Shown piece by piece: positions 8,635 to 17,729 of a DNA stretch of 64,000 nt. The notes below the pieces were generated by a model. The model had not been told where the DNA came from. It searched no databases and saw only the letters and a list, made by a program, of their open reading frames with translations. The first letter of the stretch is position 1; every line of letters starts with the position of its first letter. The position numbers were made by a program, and so were the translations under genes. The stretch comes from Mesorhizobium sp. 65-26 (lineage in GTDB: Bacteria; Pseudomonadota; Alphaproteobacteria; Rhizobiales; Rhizobiaceae). Where the stretch lies: the NCBI GenBank assembly GCA_001899205.1, contig MKVL01000019.1:18718-82717 (forward strand), given 5' to 3'.

Positions 8635-10611
8635 TCACAAGAGGATGCGGTACTTCGCGAAGCCTGCTTCGCCATTGCCGACCGGCTCGATCTTGAGCGA
8701 CTTCACCTGCGCGATGAAGTCCTTTGCCTTGGGAGCGGTCTCGAAGACGACGCTCGTTCCGGGCAGTGGCTTGAATGACCAGTTGCCATCGGCGGTTGGA
8801 TTGATGGTGCCCTGGCTGACGACATATCGCACGATGACGTCGCGATTGGTGTCGGGCGCCTCGTAAATGATCCTGGAGGCATTTATATCGGGGAAATTGC
8901 CACCGCCGCCGGCCCGGTAGTTGTTGGTGGCAACGACGAATTTCTGTTTCGGATCAATCGGCTTTGCCTGGAACATCAAGTCGATGATACGATTGGAGCC
9001 GGCATTGGCCACGCCGCCCTTGGCATCGTATTTCGGTGGCTGAGACAGGTCGATCTGGTAAGTGACCCCGTCAATGACGTCGAAATTGTAGGACGGGAAT
9101 TCGGTGTTGATGAGCGGCTGGTCGGCCTTGCCCGGCTCGACCTTGTTGAAGATCCCGGCCGACATCTCCAGCCACTCCTTCACCTCGGCACCGGTGATTT
9201 CGACGGCCCGCACCGTGTTCGGATAGAGATAGAGGTCGGCGACGTTCTTGATGGCGATATCGCCGGCAGGCACGTCGGTGTAGTAGTCGGCGCCGTTGCG
9301 GCCGCCAGCCTTGAAGGGCGCCGCCGCCGACAGCAGCGGCACATCCTTCCACTGCGTGCTCTTCAATATGCCCTGAAGATACCAACTCTGCGCCTGGTTG
9401 ACGACCTGCACCGAAGGATCGTCGGCGACAAGCGCGAAGTAGGAATAGAGGGGCGCAGCGGTCTTGCCGACAGGCCTGCGCACATAGGCAAGCGTCGCCT
9501 GGTGATCCTGCTCGAGTGCCGCGATGATGCGCTTGTCGTCCTCCACGGTTGGCTTGTTCTTGTTGTCGACGCGTTCGTAGATCGGCCGCGCCTCCGTCGT
9601 CGCCGAGATCACCCGCCATTTGGATCCGTCGCGCTCCAGCAACAGGTCGATCAGGCCCATATGGGAACCCCAGAAGCCGCCCATCACGGCGGGCTTGCCT
9701 TGCAGCGTTCCTTTCTGGGTATCGACGCCGTCCATGCCCTGAAAGTCTTTCTTGCCGGGGAAGACGAGATGCTGGTGGCCGGTGAAGACGGCGTCGATGC
9801 CGTCGACGCCGGCAACGAAGAAGGAGGCATTCTCCATCATGTCACCGTGCTTCACATCGATGCCGGAGTGCGACAGCGCGATCACGATGTCGGCCCCCTC
9901 CTCCTTCATCTGCGGCACCCAGGCTTTCGCGGCCTCGACGATGTCGCGCGTCTTGACGTTGCCTTCGAGGTTCTTGAGGTCCCAGACCATGATCTGCGGC
10001 GGCACGAAGCCGATGACGCCGATCCGGATCGGCTGTTCGGCGCCGGCGCCGTCCTTTATCTTCCGGTCGAGGATGACGTAGGGCTTGAGGTAGAGCTTAT
10101 CGTCGCGCGGATTGGACGCCAGCACGGTGCCGCGCACCAGATTGGCGCAGACGAACGGGAAATTGGCCCCTGCCAGCACCTTGTCCATGAAGGACAGGCC
10201 GTAGTTGAATTCGTGGTTGCCGAGCGTCGAGCATGCGTAGTCGAGAAGATTCATGCCCTTCATGATCGGATGAACGTCGCCGTCCTTCATGCCTCGCTCA
10301 TAGGCTACGAAATCGCCCATCGGATTGCCCTGCAGCAGGTCGCCATTGTCGATCAGCATCGAGTTCACCGCTTCCTTGCGCACGGCGTGGATGAGCGAGG
10401 CTGTGCGCGACAGGCCCATCGTGTCGTTGGCCTTGTCGGCATAGTAGTCGTAGGGCAGCAGGTTCACATGGATGTCCGTCGTCTCCATGATCCGCAGATG
10501 CGCCTGGTTGGCTTCGGCCCGCGCGGAAAAGGGATGAAGCATGATCAACGCCCCGGCGGCAGCGGATCCCGACAGGAAGACGCGGCGGGAGACAGGCGGC
10601 AATCGGGACAT
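8635..10611 (-). CDS. cpdB: 2',3'-cyclic-nucleotide 2'-phosphodiesterase/3'-nucleotidase, periplasmic
   Basis: A 658-residue bifunctional metallophosphoesterase that releases nucleosides and phosphate from extracellular 2',3'-cyclic nucleotides and 3'-nucleotides. The N-terminus SRRVFLSGSAAAG (residues 8-20) is a twin-arginine signal, so export is folded via Tat. Metal-binding motifs of the calcineurin-like domain are in order: TTDIHVNL, IDNGDLLQGNP, TLGNHEFNYG, and GHQHLVFPG. The C-terminal 5'-nucleotidase-type substrate domain ends with TNNYRAGGGGNFP. It stands alone on the minus strand, downstream of the NDH-2 gene. Confidence 0.93.
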   Translation of the reverse strand: MSRLPPVSRRVFLSGSAAAGALIMLHPFSARAEANQAHLRIMETTDIHVNLLPYDYYADKANDTMGLSRTASLIHAVRKEAVNSMLIDNGDLLQGNPMGDFVAYERGMKDGDVHPIMKGMNLLDYACSTLGNHEFNYGLSFMDKVLAGANFPFVCANLVRGTVLASNPRDDKLYLKPYVILDRKIKDGAGAEQPIRIGVIGFVPPQIMVWDLKNLEGNVKTRDIVEAAKAWVPQMKEEGADIVIALSHSGIDVKHGDMMENASFFVAGVDGIDAVFTGHQHLVFPGKKDFQGMDGVDTQKGTLQGKPAVMGGFWGSHMGLIDLLLERDGSKWRVISATTEARPIYERVDNKNKPTVEDDKRIIAALEQDHQATLAYVRRPVGKTAAPLYSYFALVADDPSVQVVNQAQSWYLQGILKSTQWKDVPLLSAAAPFKAGGRNGADYYTDVPAGDIAIKNVADLYLYPNTVRAVEITGAEVKEWLEMSAGIFNKVEPGKADQPLINTEFPSYNFDVIDGVTYQIDLSQPPKYDAKGGVANAGSNRIIDLMFQAKPIDPKQKFVVATNNYRAGGGGNFPDINASRIIYEAPDTNRDVIVRYVVSQGTINPTADGNWSFKPLPGTSVVFETAPKAKDFIAQVKSLKIEPVGNGEAGFAKYRILL

Positions 10612-10758
10612 CGTTTTCTCCTTCTCGGACGCTGGACGGGCCCTGCCCGCGGCGACATTCGCGCCGAAGCCGGGATGAGTCCATTCAACTCATCGCGCTT
10701 CGCTGGGCCAGTCCACCAGCTACAGATGACGCGCGCATGAACGGCGACGGCGACGAGC

Positions 10759-12033
10759 TCACCCTCCGTCTTCACTGTCGTCATCGCCTTGGGTGATAAG
10801 CCGGGCGCTGCGCTGCCCGGTCGCGTAGATCCACAACCAGCTCAACGACACGGCGAGACGGTTGCGGAAGCCAATGAGAAAGTAGATGTGGGCGATGCCC
10901 CACAGCCACCAGGCCGGCCAGCCCGTCAGCCGTGTCCAGCCGAAATCGATGACAGCGGCGCGTTTGCCGATCGTGGCCAGGTCCCCGTCGTGCCTGTAGC
11001 GGAACGGTCGCCTTTCACTGTCGCCGGCAAGACGCGCCTTCAGCGTTGCCGCCACGTGCCGGCCCTGCTGCTTGGCGGCCGGCGCCACGCCCGGCACCGG
11101 CCTTTTATCCGGTCTCTCGACATGCGCGGTGTCGCCTATGACGAATATCTCGGGACTGCCGGGCACGGTGAGATCGGGCTCGACGACCACCCTGCCCGCC
11201 CGGTCGGCCGGCGCGCCCAGCCATTCGGCGACGGGTGATGCGGCGACGCCCGCCGCCCACAAAATGGTTCGCGTCGGCAGCCGCCTGTCGCCGAAGACGA
11301 CACCCTCCGCATCGCAGCGCGTGACCGCTTGTCCAAGCTCAACCGTCACGCCCAAACGCTCCAGCGCACGCTTGGCGTAATGCGACAGTTCGGGCGCGAA
11401 GTTGGGGAGGATGCGGTCGCCGGCTTCGATCAGGATGACGCGCGTCTGGCGCGTGTCGATGTTGCGGAACTCGCCATGCAGCGTCTCGTGGGCGAGTTCG
11501 GCGATGGTGCCGGCGAGCTCCACGCCGGTCGGCCCGCCGCCGATGATCGCGAGCGTAAGGAGGGCCTGGCGCGCGACGGGATCGTCCTCGCGCTCGGCGC
11601 GCTCGAAGGCCAGCAGCACCTGACGCCGGATGGTGGTAGCGTCCTCGAGCGTTTTCAGCCCGGGCGCGAAAGGCTCCCATTCCGCGTGGCCGAAATATGC
11701 ATGGCGCGCGCCGGTGGCCAGCACCAGAGTGTCGTAGCCGATGCCGCCGCCATCCTCGAACAGCACGCGCCTGGCCCCGCGCTCGACACCGACGACATTG
11801 GCCAGCAAGGTGGTCACGTCCTTACGCTTGCGAAGCAGGTGGCGGATCGGCCAGGCGATCTCCGATGTCGCCAGGGACGTGGTCGCCACCTGATAGAGCA
11901 GCGGCTGGAACAGATGATGGTTGCGGCGGTCGATCATGGTGATACGCACCGGCTGGCCGGCAAGCGCCCTGGTGAACTCCAGGCCGCCAAAGCCCGCGCC
12001 GACGACAACGACATGGTGGCTGGCTTCGTTCAT
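10759..12033 (-). CDS. Type II NADH:quinone oxidoreductase (NDH-2 family)
   Basis: A 424-residue flavoprotein that passes electrons from NADH to quinone without pumping protons. The FAD-binding VVVGAGFGGLEF is at the N-terminus, the NADH-binding IIGGGPTGVELAGTIAEL is mid-chain, and EIFVIGDTAHV closes the FAD site. The hydrophobic C-terminus (GWPAWWLWGIAHIYFLIGFRN, given as its two halves around WGIAH) would anchor it to the membrane. I chose the ATG at 12033 (MNEASHHVVVVGAG), because the 58 residues upstream in the longer frame are charged and unlike the family. It diverges from the cyclo-ligase gene. Confidence 0.92.
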   Translation of the reverse strand: MNEASHHVVVVGAGFGGLEFTRALAGQPVRITMIDRRNHHLFQPLLYQVATTSLATSEIAWPIRHLLRKRKDVTTLLANVVGVERGARRVLFEDGGGIGYDTLVLATGARHAYFGHAEWEPFAPGLKTLEDATTIRRQVLLAFERAEREDDPVARQALLTLAIIGGGPTGVELAGTIAELAHETLHGEFRNIDTRQTRVILIEAGDRILPNFAPELSHYAKRALERLGVTVELGQAVTRCDAEGVVFGDRRLPTRTILWAAGVAASPVAEWLGAPADRAGRVVVEPDLTVPGSPEIFVIGDTAHVERPDKRPVPGVAPAAKQQGRHVAATLKARLAGDSERRPFRYRHDGDLATIGKRAAVIDFGWTRLTGWPAWWLWGIAHIYFLIGFRNRLAVSLSWLWIYATGQRSARLITQGDDDSEDGG

Positions 12034-12205
12034 CACGTTCCTCACGTCGAAGGATGGAGCCACCTTGCCCCGCCGGTCGTATTCACGCAACGCCGCGCGG
12101 ACCGCCGTCCGGCCCCGCGCCGGACTCGTCGCGAAATGTCGCTTATCCGCATGTCGCCCATGGTGGCCGGGTATAGCTTCGAGGGACAGCACGACGAGGT
12201 GATGC

Positions 12206-12865
12206 ATGGCCAGCGATCATGACGACCAAAGTCCGGCGCAGTACGCTTCGCCGCCCTGCTTCATGCACGAACTGGATCCTGAGTTTCGCGCGGCTCCCGC
12301 GGACTGGCCAGACGTGCGGCGATGGCGCAAAGCCGAACGAGAGCGACTGATCAACGCCCGTCTCGCTGTCTCCGCCGACGCTCGCGCCGCCATGTCCGAG
12401 CGTATCGCCGAGGGGCTGGACGCCGTGATCGGCGAGGTGACCGGCCGCATGGTCAGCCTCTATTGGCCGTTCCGCGGCGAGCCGGACCTGCGCCCGTGGA
12501 TGGCCTCGGTCAACGCGCGCGGCGGGCGCACCGCCCTGCCGATCGTCGTGGAGAAGGGGCACCCGCTGATCTTTCGCGCCTATGCGCCGGGCGACAAGCT
12601 GGAGAAAGGTGTCTGGAACATACCCATCCCCGCCAACGGCGACCCGGTGCTGCCCGATGTCGTCATCTCGCCGATCGTCGGCATCGATCCGCGGCATTTC
12701 CGGCTCGGCTACGGCGGCGGCTTCTTTGACCGAACGCTCGCGGCGATGCCGTTCAAGCCCCTGGTGATCGGCGTTGGCTACGAACTCCAGCGAATCGCCA
12801 CCATCTATCCGCAGACGCACGACATACCGATGGACAGGCTGGTAACCGAAGCGTCGGTTCAGTAG
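12206..12865 (+). CDS. 5-formyltetrahydrofolate cyclo-ligase
   Basis: A 219-residue ATP-dependent enzyme converting 5-formyl-THF to 5,10-methenyl-THF, salvaging a folate storage form. Signatures are WRKAERERLINAR near residue 40, the substrate block VSLYWPFRGEPDLRPWM, and the nucleotide loop FRLGYGGGFFDRTLA. The first 30 residues (ASPPCFMHELDPEF region) extend the usual family start; I recall this extension in other Rhizobiales. In many proteobacteria this gene follows 6S RNA, but I could not support one in the 170 bases upstream. Confidence 0.92.
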   Translation: MASDHDDQSPAQYASPPCFMHELDPEFRAAPADWPDVRRWRKAERERLINARLAVSADARAAMSERIAEGLDAVIGEVTGRMVSLYWPFRGEPDLRPWMASVNARGGRTALPIVVEKGHPLIFRAYAPGDKLEKGVWNIPIPANGDPVLPDVVISPIVGIDPRHFRLGYGGGFFDRTLAAMPFKPLVIGVGYELQRIATIYPQTHDIPMDRLVTEASVQ

Positions 12866-12884
12866 CCGATCGATCCCCGCCGAG

Positions 12885-13358
12885 CTAGGCGAGTTCCGGC
12901 CGCATGCCCATCGCTGTCCTGTCGACGATCTCGCGCAGCGCGAAGGACGAATTGATCTTCGTCACATGCGGCATGGCCGAAAGCCATTCCTTGTGGATTC
13001 GCTCATAATCGACGAGGTCCTTCGCCGCGATCCTCAGGATATAGTCGTATTCGCCCGACATCAGGTGACATGAGAGCACGTTGGGACACCGTTTGATCGC
13101 GGCCTCGAAGTCGGACAACGTTTTTTCGAACTGCCCTGACAGCGATATGTGGACGATCGCCGTCATCCGGTGGCCGAGCGCCGCGTTGGAAAGCCGTGCG
13201 TGATAGCCTCGGATCGTGCCCGATTTCTCCAGGTTGTCCAACCGCCTGGAGCAGGCCGATTGCGACAGGCCCACCTTTTCGGCAAGCGCCGCGTTCGGCA
13301 TCCGGCCGTCCTTCTGCAAGGCCTCGAGAATGGCGATATCAATCCTATCCAGCGACAT
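12885..13358 (-). CDS. Lrp/AsnC family regulator, probably of alanine dehydrogenase
   Basis: A 157-residue Lrp-type regulator. The N-terminal winged helix is LDRIDIAILEALQKDGRMPN followed by LAEKVGLSQSACSRRLDNLEK. The C-terminal RAM effector-binding domain follows, with SGEYDYILRIAAKD. The gene is divergent from ald and shares its control region, the arrangement known for AldR-type regulators that activate ald in response to alanine. The ATG at 13358 is chosen because the 13 residues upstream in the longer frame are not family-like. The effector is inferred from context. Confidence 0.92.
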   Translation of the reverse strand: MSLDRIDIAILEALQKDGRMPNAALAEKVGLSQSACSRRLDNLEKSGTIRGYHARLSNAALGHRMTAIVHISLSGQFEKTLSDFEAAIKRCPNVLSCHLMSGEYDYILRIAAKDLVDYERIHKEWLSAMPHVTKINSSFALREIVDRTAMGMRPELA

Positions 13359-13515
13359 TTTCCGTGAATCCTGCGAAAAAGCGATTACACGGCGCAAAAA
13401 TAGGCGAAGATGCGCCGGTTAAGCAAGCGCATTCGCAAACACATTCGCAGCGTTTCGTGGTTCACTCCTCATATACAGGGAACGTGCCCGAGAAGGCCGT
13501 AGCAGGAGAAGAAGA
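13359..13515. promoter_or_regulatory. Divergent lrp-ald control region with CATTCGCA direct repeats
   Basis: This 157-base spacer holds both start regions. CATTCGCA occurs twice, at 13430-13437 and 13442-13449, a 12-base period close to one helical turn, as Lrp-type octamers often require. A GCGC-N16-GCGC arrangement lies just upstream at about 13392-13415. Ribosome-binding sequence AGGAGAAGAAG precedes ald. Binding by the divergent regulator is inference. Confidence 0.5.
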
Positions 13516-14631
13516 ATGCGCGTCGGTTGCCCCAAGGAAATCAAGAACCACGAGTATCGCGTCGGCCTTACGCCCGGCTCGGTCCGCGAATATGTGGCGC
13601 ATGGCCACGAGGTGCTGGTCGAGACCGGCGCCGGCGCGGGCATCGGCGCCGACGACAACGCCTACCGCGCCGCTGGCGCCACGATCGCCAAGACCGCCGC
13701 CGACGTGTTCGCCAAGTCGGACATGATCGTCAAGGTGAAAGAGCCGCAGCCCAACGAATGGGTCCAGCTCCGTGAAGGCCAGATCCTCTATACCTATCTC
13801 CACCTCGCGCCGGATCCGGAACAGACCAAGGGCCTGCTGGCCTCCGGCGTCACCGCCGTCGCCTATGAAACCGTGACGGACGACCGTGGCGGCCTGCCGC
13901 TGCTGGCGCCGATGTCGGAAGTGGCCGGACGCCTCTCGATCCAGGCCGGCGCGACCGCGCTGCAGAAGGCCAACGGCGGACGCGGCGTGCTGCTCGGCGG
14001 CGTGCCGGGCGTGCTGCCCGGCAAGGTCACCGTGCTCGGCGGCGGCGTCGTCGGCCTGCATGCTGCGCGCATGGCCGCCGGTCTCGGCGCCGATGTCACC
14101 ATCATCGATCGTTCGATCCCGCGCCTGCGCCAGCTCGACGACCTCTTCGCCGGCCGCGTGCACACGCGCTACTCCACTGTCGAGGCGCTGGAAGAAGAGT
14201 GCTTCTCGGCCGACATCGTCGTCGGCGCCGTGCTGATCCCCGGCGCGGCCGCGCCGAAGCTCGTCACCCGCGAAATGCTCTCCGGCATGAAGAAGGGCTC
14301 GGTTCTCGTCGACGTCGCCATCGACCAGGGTGGTTGCTTCGAAACCTCGCACGCCACCACTCATGCCGACCCGACCTACGAGGTCGATGGCGTCATTCAC
14401 TATTGCGTGGCCAACATGCCCGGCGCCGTGCCGGTCACGTCGGCGCACGCGCTGAACAACGCCACCCTGCACCATGGCCTGCAACTGGCCGACAAGGGCC
14501 TGAAGGCACTGGTCGACGACCATCACCTGCGCAACGGCCTCAACGTCCATAAGGGCAAGATAACGAATCGCGCCGTCGCCGAGGCGCTCGGCTACGAGCT
14601 CGTCGAACCGAAGGCAGTCCTGGCGGCCTGA
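13516..14631 (+). CDS. ald: Alanine dehydrogenase
   Basis: A 371-residue NAD-dependent enzyme interconverting L-alanine and pyruvate plus ammonia. The N-terminus [20 protein letters not shown] is the family signature, containing the substrate-binding arginine. K75 lies in IVKVKEPQ, the catalytic-histidine region is [10 protein letters not shown], and the nucleotide-binding [21 protein letters not shown] is near 175. The chain ends with [12 protein letters not shown]. Length matches bacterial Ald. In rhizobia it links carbon and nitrogen metabolism and can make alanine in bacteroids. It is followed by a strong terminator. Confidence 0.97.
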   Translation: MRVGCPKEIKNHEYRVGLTPGSVREYVAHGHEVLVETGAGAGIGADDNAYRAAGATIAKTAADVFAKSDMIVKVKEPQPNEWVQLREGQILYTYLHLAPDPEQTKGLLASGVTAVAYETVTDDRGGLPLLAPMSEVAGRLSIQAGATALQKANGGRGVLLGGVPGVLPGKVTVLGGGVVGLHAARMAAGLGADVTIIDRSIPRLRQLDDLFAGRVHTRYSTVEALEEECFSADIVVGAVLIPGAAAPKLVTREMLSGMKKGSVLVDVAIDQGGCFETSHATTHADPTYEVDGVIHYCVANMPGAVPVTSAHALNNATLHHGLQLADKGLKALVDDHHLRNGLNVHKGKITNRAVAEALGYELVEPKAVLAA

Positions 14632-14658
14632 CATCTTTCGCCAGCGACGAACTTTTCG

Positions 14659-14692
14659 GGCCCGTCGGCATTGCCGGCGGGCCTTCGTTTTG
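14659..14692 (+). terminator. Rho-independent terminator of ald
   Basis: GGCCCGTCGGC and GCCGGCGGGCC pair across an ATT loop with one wobble pair, followed by TTCGTTTT. It begins 27 bases after the ald stop. Confidence 0.85.
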
Positions 14693-14814
14693 GTGGCTAT
14701 TTTTCACTCGCAGCCGCCAGAACGTTGTTTGAGTACTATTGTTGCATTTTTGTCATACCCAATCCGGCCGACTCCCTGTTAGAAGTTTCGCCGGGTTTAT
14801 AAAGGGTTTGGGCA

Positions 14815-16107
14815 ATGTCTATGCGCATCAACGCGAAATCTATTCTTCTGGGCGCCGTTTCCGTCGTAGCTTTGATGTCCGCTGCCCATGCAGCCGACGT
14901 GGTCGCGCCGGAGCAGCCAGCTTCCGGCTTCAACTGGAGCGGCATCTATATCGGCGTCGGTTTGGGTGCGGGTGCCAACGTTCACAAGCTCAGCAGCGAC
15001 TTCATCCCGATCTCCCTGAACGGCATCGGCGGCGAAGGCGTGTATGGCGAGGCTACGGTCGGCTACGACTATCTGGTGTCGCCCCGTTTCCTGGTTGGCG
15101 GCCTGCTCGACGCCCATATCGGCAACATCGAGACCAAGCTTGACGTCGCCGGCTTGAGCGCGTCGGTCAAGGAAACCTACGGCTTCGACGCCGGCCTGCG
15201 CGTCGGTTACCTCTTCACGCCGAGCACGCTGGGCTACGTCCTGGGCGGCTATGCCTGGCAGAAGTACAAGCTCGACAGCAACGCCGGCTTCGGCATGGAC
15301 TGGGATCAGAGCGGTTACTTCGTCGGCGCCGGCCTCGAGACCGCGATCAACAGCAACTGGACGATCAAGACCGAGTATCGCTACACCCGCTTTGGCACGA
15401 AGGACGATCTGCTCTCGCAGTTCAACGTGCCGAATGGTGCGCTCAACCTCGACACTTCTCGGCATACCTTCCAGATCGCCGCCAACTATCGCTTTGGCGC
15501 GCAGGAAGGTGGCCCGGCCGCCTTTGAAGGCCCCACCTACAACTGGACCGGCTTCTACGTCGGTGGCGGTCTGGGCGCAGGCGCCGCCGTCCACAAGGTC
15601 GAAGTGCCGCCGCTGGGTGGCCTGTCGTTCAACGGCCTCGGCAGCGAAGGTGGCTTCGGCGAACTCAATGCCGGCTACGATCAGGATTTCGGCAGCTGGG
15701 TCGCCGGCGTCAAGGTTGATGCCCGCTACTCCGGCATCGACTCGAAGCTCGACCTCTTCGGAACCGACGTGAAGCTCAAGGGCGACTACGGTTTCGACGT
15801 GCTGGCCCGCGTCGGTATGAAGGTGAACGAAACGACCCTCGCTTACGTTCTGGGCGGCTACAGCTGGCAGCACTTCAAGTTCGACGCCCCTGCTCCGCTT
15901 GATGCGAGCTGGAGCTCCAGCGGCTTCTCGGTCGGCGGCGGTCTCGAAACGGCTGTCACCAACAACGTGACCGTCGGGGTCGAATATCGTTATTCGCAGT
16001 TCTCGAAGAAGGACTTCTCCGACGTGTACCCGATCCCGTCGGGTCTCGTGACGGACACGCCGTCCTTCCACACGGTCCGGCTCGAAGCCAAGTACAAGTT
16101 CAACTAA
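14815..16107 (+). CDS. Outer membrane protein with two tandem Omp25/31-like beta-barrel domains
   Basis: A 430-residue surface protein with a signal peptide (ILLGAVSVVALMSAAHA, cleavage near 26). The mature chain is two homologous halves. Residues 40-228 begin NWSGIYIGVGLGAGANVHK and end IAANYRFG. Residues 243-430 begin NWTGFYVGGGLGAGAAVHK and end LEAKYKFN. Each half contains the same ordered blocks (YGFDAGLRVGYLF / YGFDVLARVGMKV; LGYVLGGYAWQ / LAYVLGGYSWQ; KTEYRYTRF / GVEYRYSQF) and an aromatic C-terminal beta-signal-like end. Omp25/31 family members are usually one such unit of about 200 residues, so this looks like a fused duplication. A terminator follows. Confidence 0.9.
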   Translation: MSMRINAKSILLGAVSVVALMSAAHAADVVAPEQPASGFNWSGIYIGVGLGAGANVHKLSSDFIPISLNGIGGEGVYGEATVGYDYLVSPRFLVGGLLDAHIGNIETKLDVAGLSASVKETYGFDAGLRVGYLFTPSTLGYVLGGYAWQKYKLDSNAGFGMDWDQSGYFVGAGLETAINSNWTIKTEYRYTRFGTKDDLLSQFNVPNGALNLDTSRHTFQIAANYRFGAQEGGPAAFEGPTYNWTGFYVGGGLGAGAAVHKVEVPPLGGLSFNGLGSEGGFGELNAGYDQDFGSWVAGVKVDARYSGIDSKLDLFGTDVKLKGDYGFDVLARVGMKVNETTLAYVLGGYSWQHFKFDAPAPLDASWSSSGFSVGGGLETAVTNNVTVGVEYRYSQFSKKDFSDVYPIPSGLVTDTPSFHTVRLEAKYKFN

Positions 16108-16127
16108 GCCCTCCAGGCAACCCTCAA

Positions 16128-16158
16128 AGCCCGTCGGTAACCCCGGCGGGCTTTTTTC
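16128..16158 (+). terminator. Rho-independent terminator of the double-barrel OMP gene
   Basis: AGCCCGTCGG pairs with CCGGCGGGCT (one wobble), then a run of six T residues. It starts 20 bases after the stop codon. Confidence 0.9.
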
Positions 16159-16223
16159 TTTGGTCCAAAGACCAAGTTGGGGCAGGAACTGGCTGTGGCC
16201 GGTGGTGCAGTCGCCCGCAGGCA

Positions 16224-16252
16224 ACAAAAAAGCGGGGCTTTGGCCCCGCTTC
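16224..16252 (-). terminator. Terminator, minus strand, for the DUF1203 gene
   Basis: AAGCGGGGC / GCCCCGCTT stem with a TTT loop. Read on the minus strand the stem is followed by TTTTTTGTTG, which fits termination of the leftward DUF1203 transcript. Confidence 0.8.
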
Positions 16253-16368
16253 CTCGACTGTCGTGACTTGCCGCCGGTTCATCCGCGGTCGGCAACTCCA
16301 CCGACACTGACTGTCTAGCATCCCAATGCGACGGACATGCGACAATGCAAGCGCCCGCTGTCTTGCTC

Positions 16369-16836
16369 TCAAGCCCGCTCGATTCGGCACTGGTAGCAAT
16401 TGTTGCGCGCCGAACGCACGTGGACATAGGCAATATCATTGCTATCGAACAGCGCCGAGGCCCGTGCGACGATGGCGTCGGTGGGAATGACGGCGCCACT
16501 GCCATAGACGATGCGGTCGTCGGCGCCATAGCCGCGCACGATATAGTCCGGGCTTGCCAGCATCTCCGGCAGGGTCTCGCCCTCGGTGGCGCGATCGCAC
16601 TCCCGAGCATGCAGGAAGATGGGTCCTGTCTCGGCATAGGGCTGGAGCGCAGGGAATGGCCGGTACGCCAGGATGAGATAGGCGTCGCCGGCATCGACAT
16701 TTCTCAGGCAGTGGCGGCAAGGCGTGCCGTCCCCATCGGAAATGCGCCGCTCCGGCTTGAGCCCATATGCGTCGACCCCGCCGCGCTGCAGGGCGCGGAC
16801 GGCTTCGGTCGGCAAGGCCTTGAACAGGATCTGCAT
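16369..16836 (-). CDS. DUF1203 domain-containing protein
   Basis: A 155-residue protein recognised as DUF1203 from CRHCLRNVDAGDAYLILAYRPF, followed by TGPIFLHARECDR and a C-terminal HVRSARNNCYQCR. The two CxxC-like pairs (CRHC, CYQC) and nearby histidine suggest a bound metal, which is my inference. The family's function is unknown. I chose the ATG at 16836 (MQILFKALPTEAVRAL), because the 79 residues upstream in the longer frame are low-complexity and arginine-rich. It is a single-gene unit with its own terminator. Confidence 0.88.
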   Translation of the reverse strand: MQILFKALPTEAVRALQRGGVDAYGLKPERRISDGDGTPCRHCLRNVDAGDAYLILAYRPFPALQPYAETGPIFLHARECDRATEGETLPEMLASPDYIVRGYGADDRIVYGSGAVIPTDAIVARASALFDSNDIAYVHVRSARNNCYQCRIERA

Positions 16837-17073
16837 GATGAAAACTCCGGTTTGCTGACCGGAACTTACGGTCGGGCGGCTATCCCAGCCACCCGATTCA
16901 CGCCAGGTTGCGGGCATCGCTCGCTGCGGCCGGGCGTAGCGCAGCGACGGACCAACCGTGCAAGAATCGAACGCCGGCAGGACGGCATGCGCTCGAGCTG
17001 TTTCACGGCTGGTTGCTTCGCGGACGGGCGGTTCTGGCCCGTCCCATGGCAACGGCGCTTTCCTGTCGGACAC

Positions 17074-17631
17074 CTAGCGAATGAAGTCGTCGAAGCGGCG
17101 CAGAGTCACGCGGCGGTTGCGCCATTCCTCGTTCTGCGTCTGGACAAGCAGGAACTCCTCGCCATAGCCCACCGTTTCAAGCGCATAGGCTGGAACGCCG
17201 AACTCACGCACCAGCGTGCGCTTCAGCGAAGCGGCACGCTGCTCGGACAGGATCTGATTCGACTGGAACGAGCCGACCGCGTCGGTATGACCTTCGATCA
17301 GCACACGTGCGCCAGGATTACGGCGCAGTATGCGGTGGAGCGCGTCAGCGATGTTCTCGATCTTGCCGTATTGCGAGTTGGAAATCGCGGCCGAGCCGAA
17401 GGCGAAGTTGATCGACTGGATATCGATCGAGCGAGCCATGCGCCTGAGATCCGGCCGCCGCTTGAATTCGCGAATTGTGACGCGCTGATTGGGGCGGAGC
17501 TCGACCTGGGGTGCAGCTTCCAGCTGGCGCTCGATGGTGGCGGCCGAAGGCGTTGTAGCCTGCGCGGCGGCCAGGGTCGGCATGGCGACAATGGCGATCA
17601 ACGCGGCGGCAAGTGTGCGACGGGTCATCAT
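17074..17631 (-). CDS. OmpA-family peptidoglycan-binding protein
   Basis: A 185-residue exported protein with a Sec signal peptide (TLAAALIAIVAMPTLAAA). The OmpA C-terminal domain spans about 70-180: INFAFGSAAISNSQYGKIENIA, VLIEGHTDAVGSFQSNQILSEQRA and YGEEFLLVQTQNEEWRNRRV. These include the conserved Asp and Arg that hold diaminopimelate of peptidoglycan. There is no beta-barrel and no lipobox, so it is probably a soluble periplasmic protein that binds the cell wall. Start at 17631; a further Met one codon later is equally possible. Confidence 0.9.
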   Translation of the reverse strand: MMTRRTLAAALIAIVAMPTLAAAQATTPSAATIERQLEAAPQVELRPNQRVTIREFKRRPDLRRMARSIDIQSINFAFGSAAISNSQYGKIENIADALHRILRRNPGARVLIEGHTDAVGSFQSNQILSEQRAASLKRTLVREFGVPAYALETVGYGEEFLLVQTQNEEWRNRRVTLRRFDDFIR

Positions 17632-17729
17632 GTCTTTTCTCCTTCGGCATCGGCCCGTTTGATGGTGCCGGCAGATGGCAAAGACAAGCTGAAGCGCGGA
17701 TGAACGGGGCCTTCAGGATTGCGAAGACG

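Noticed and set aside
12034-12205. Possible 6S RNA upstream of the cyclo-ligase gene
   Set aside because: 6S RNA commonly lies here in proteobacteria, but I could not find the long stem with the central open bubble. A covariance-model search would decide.
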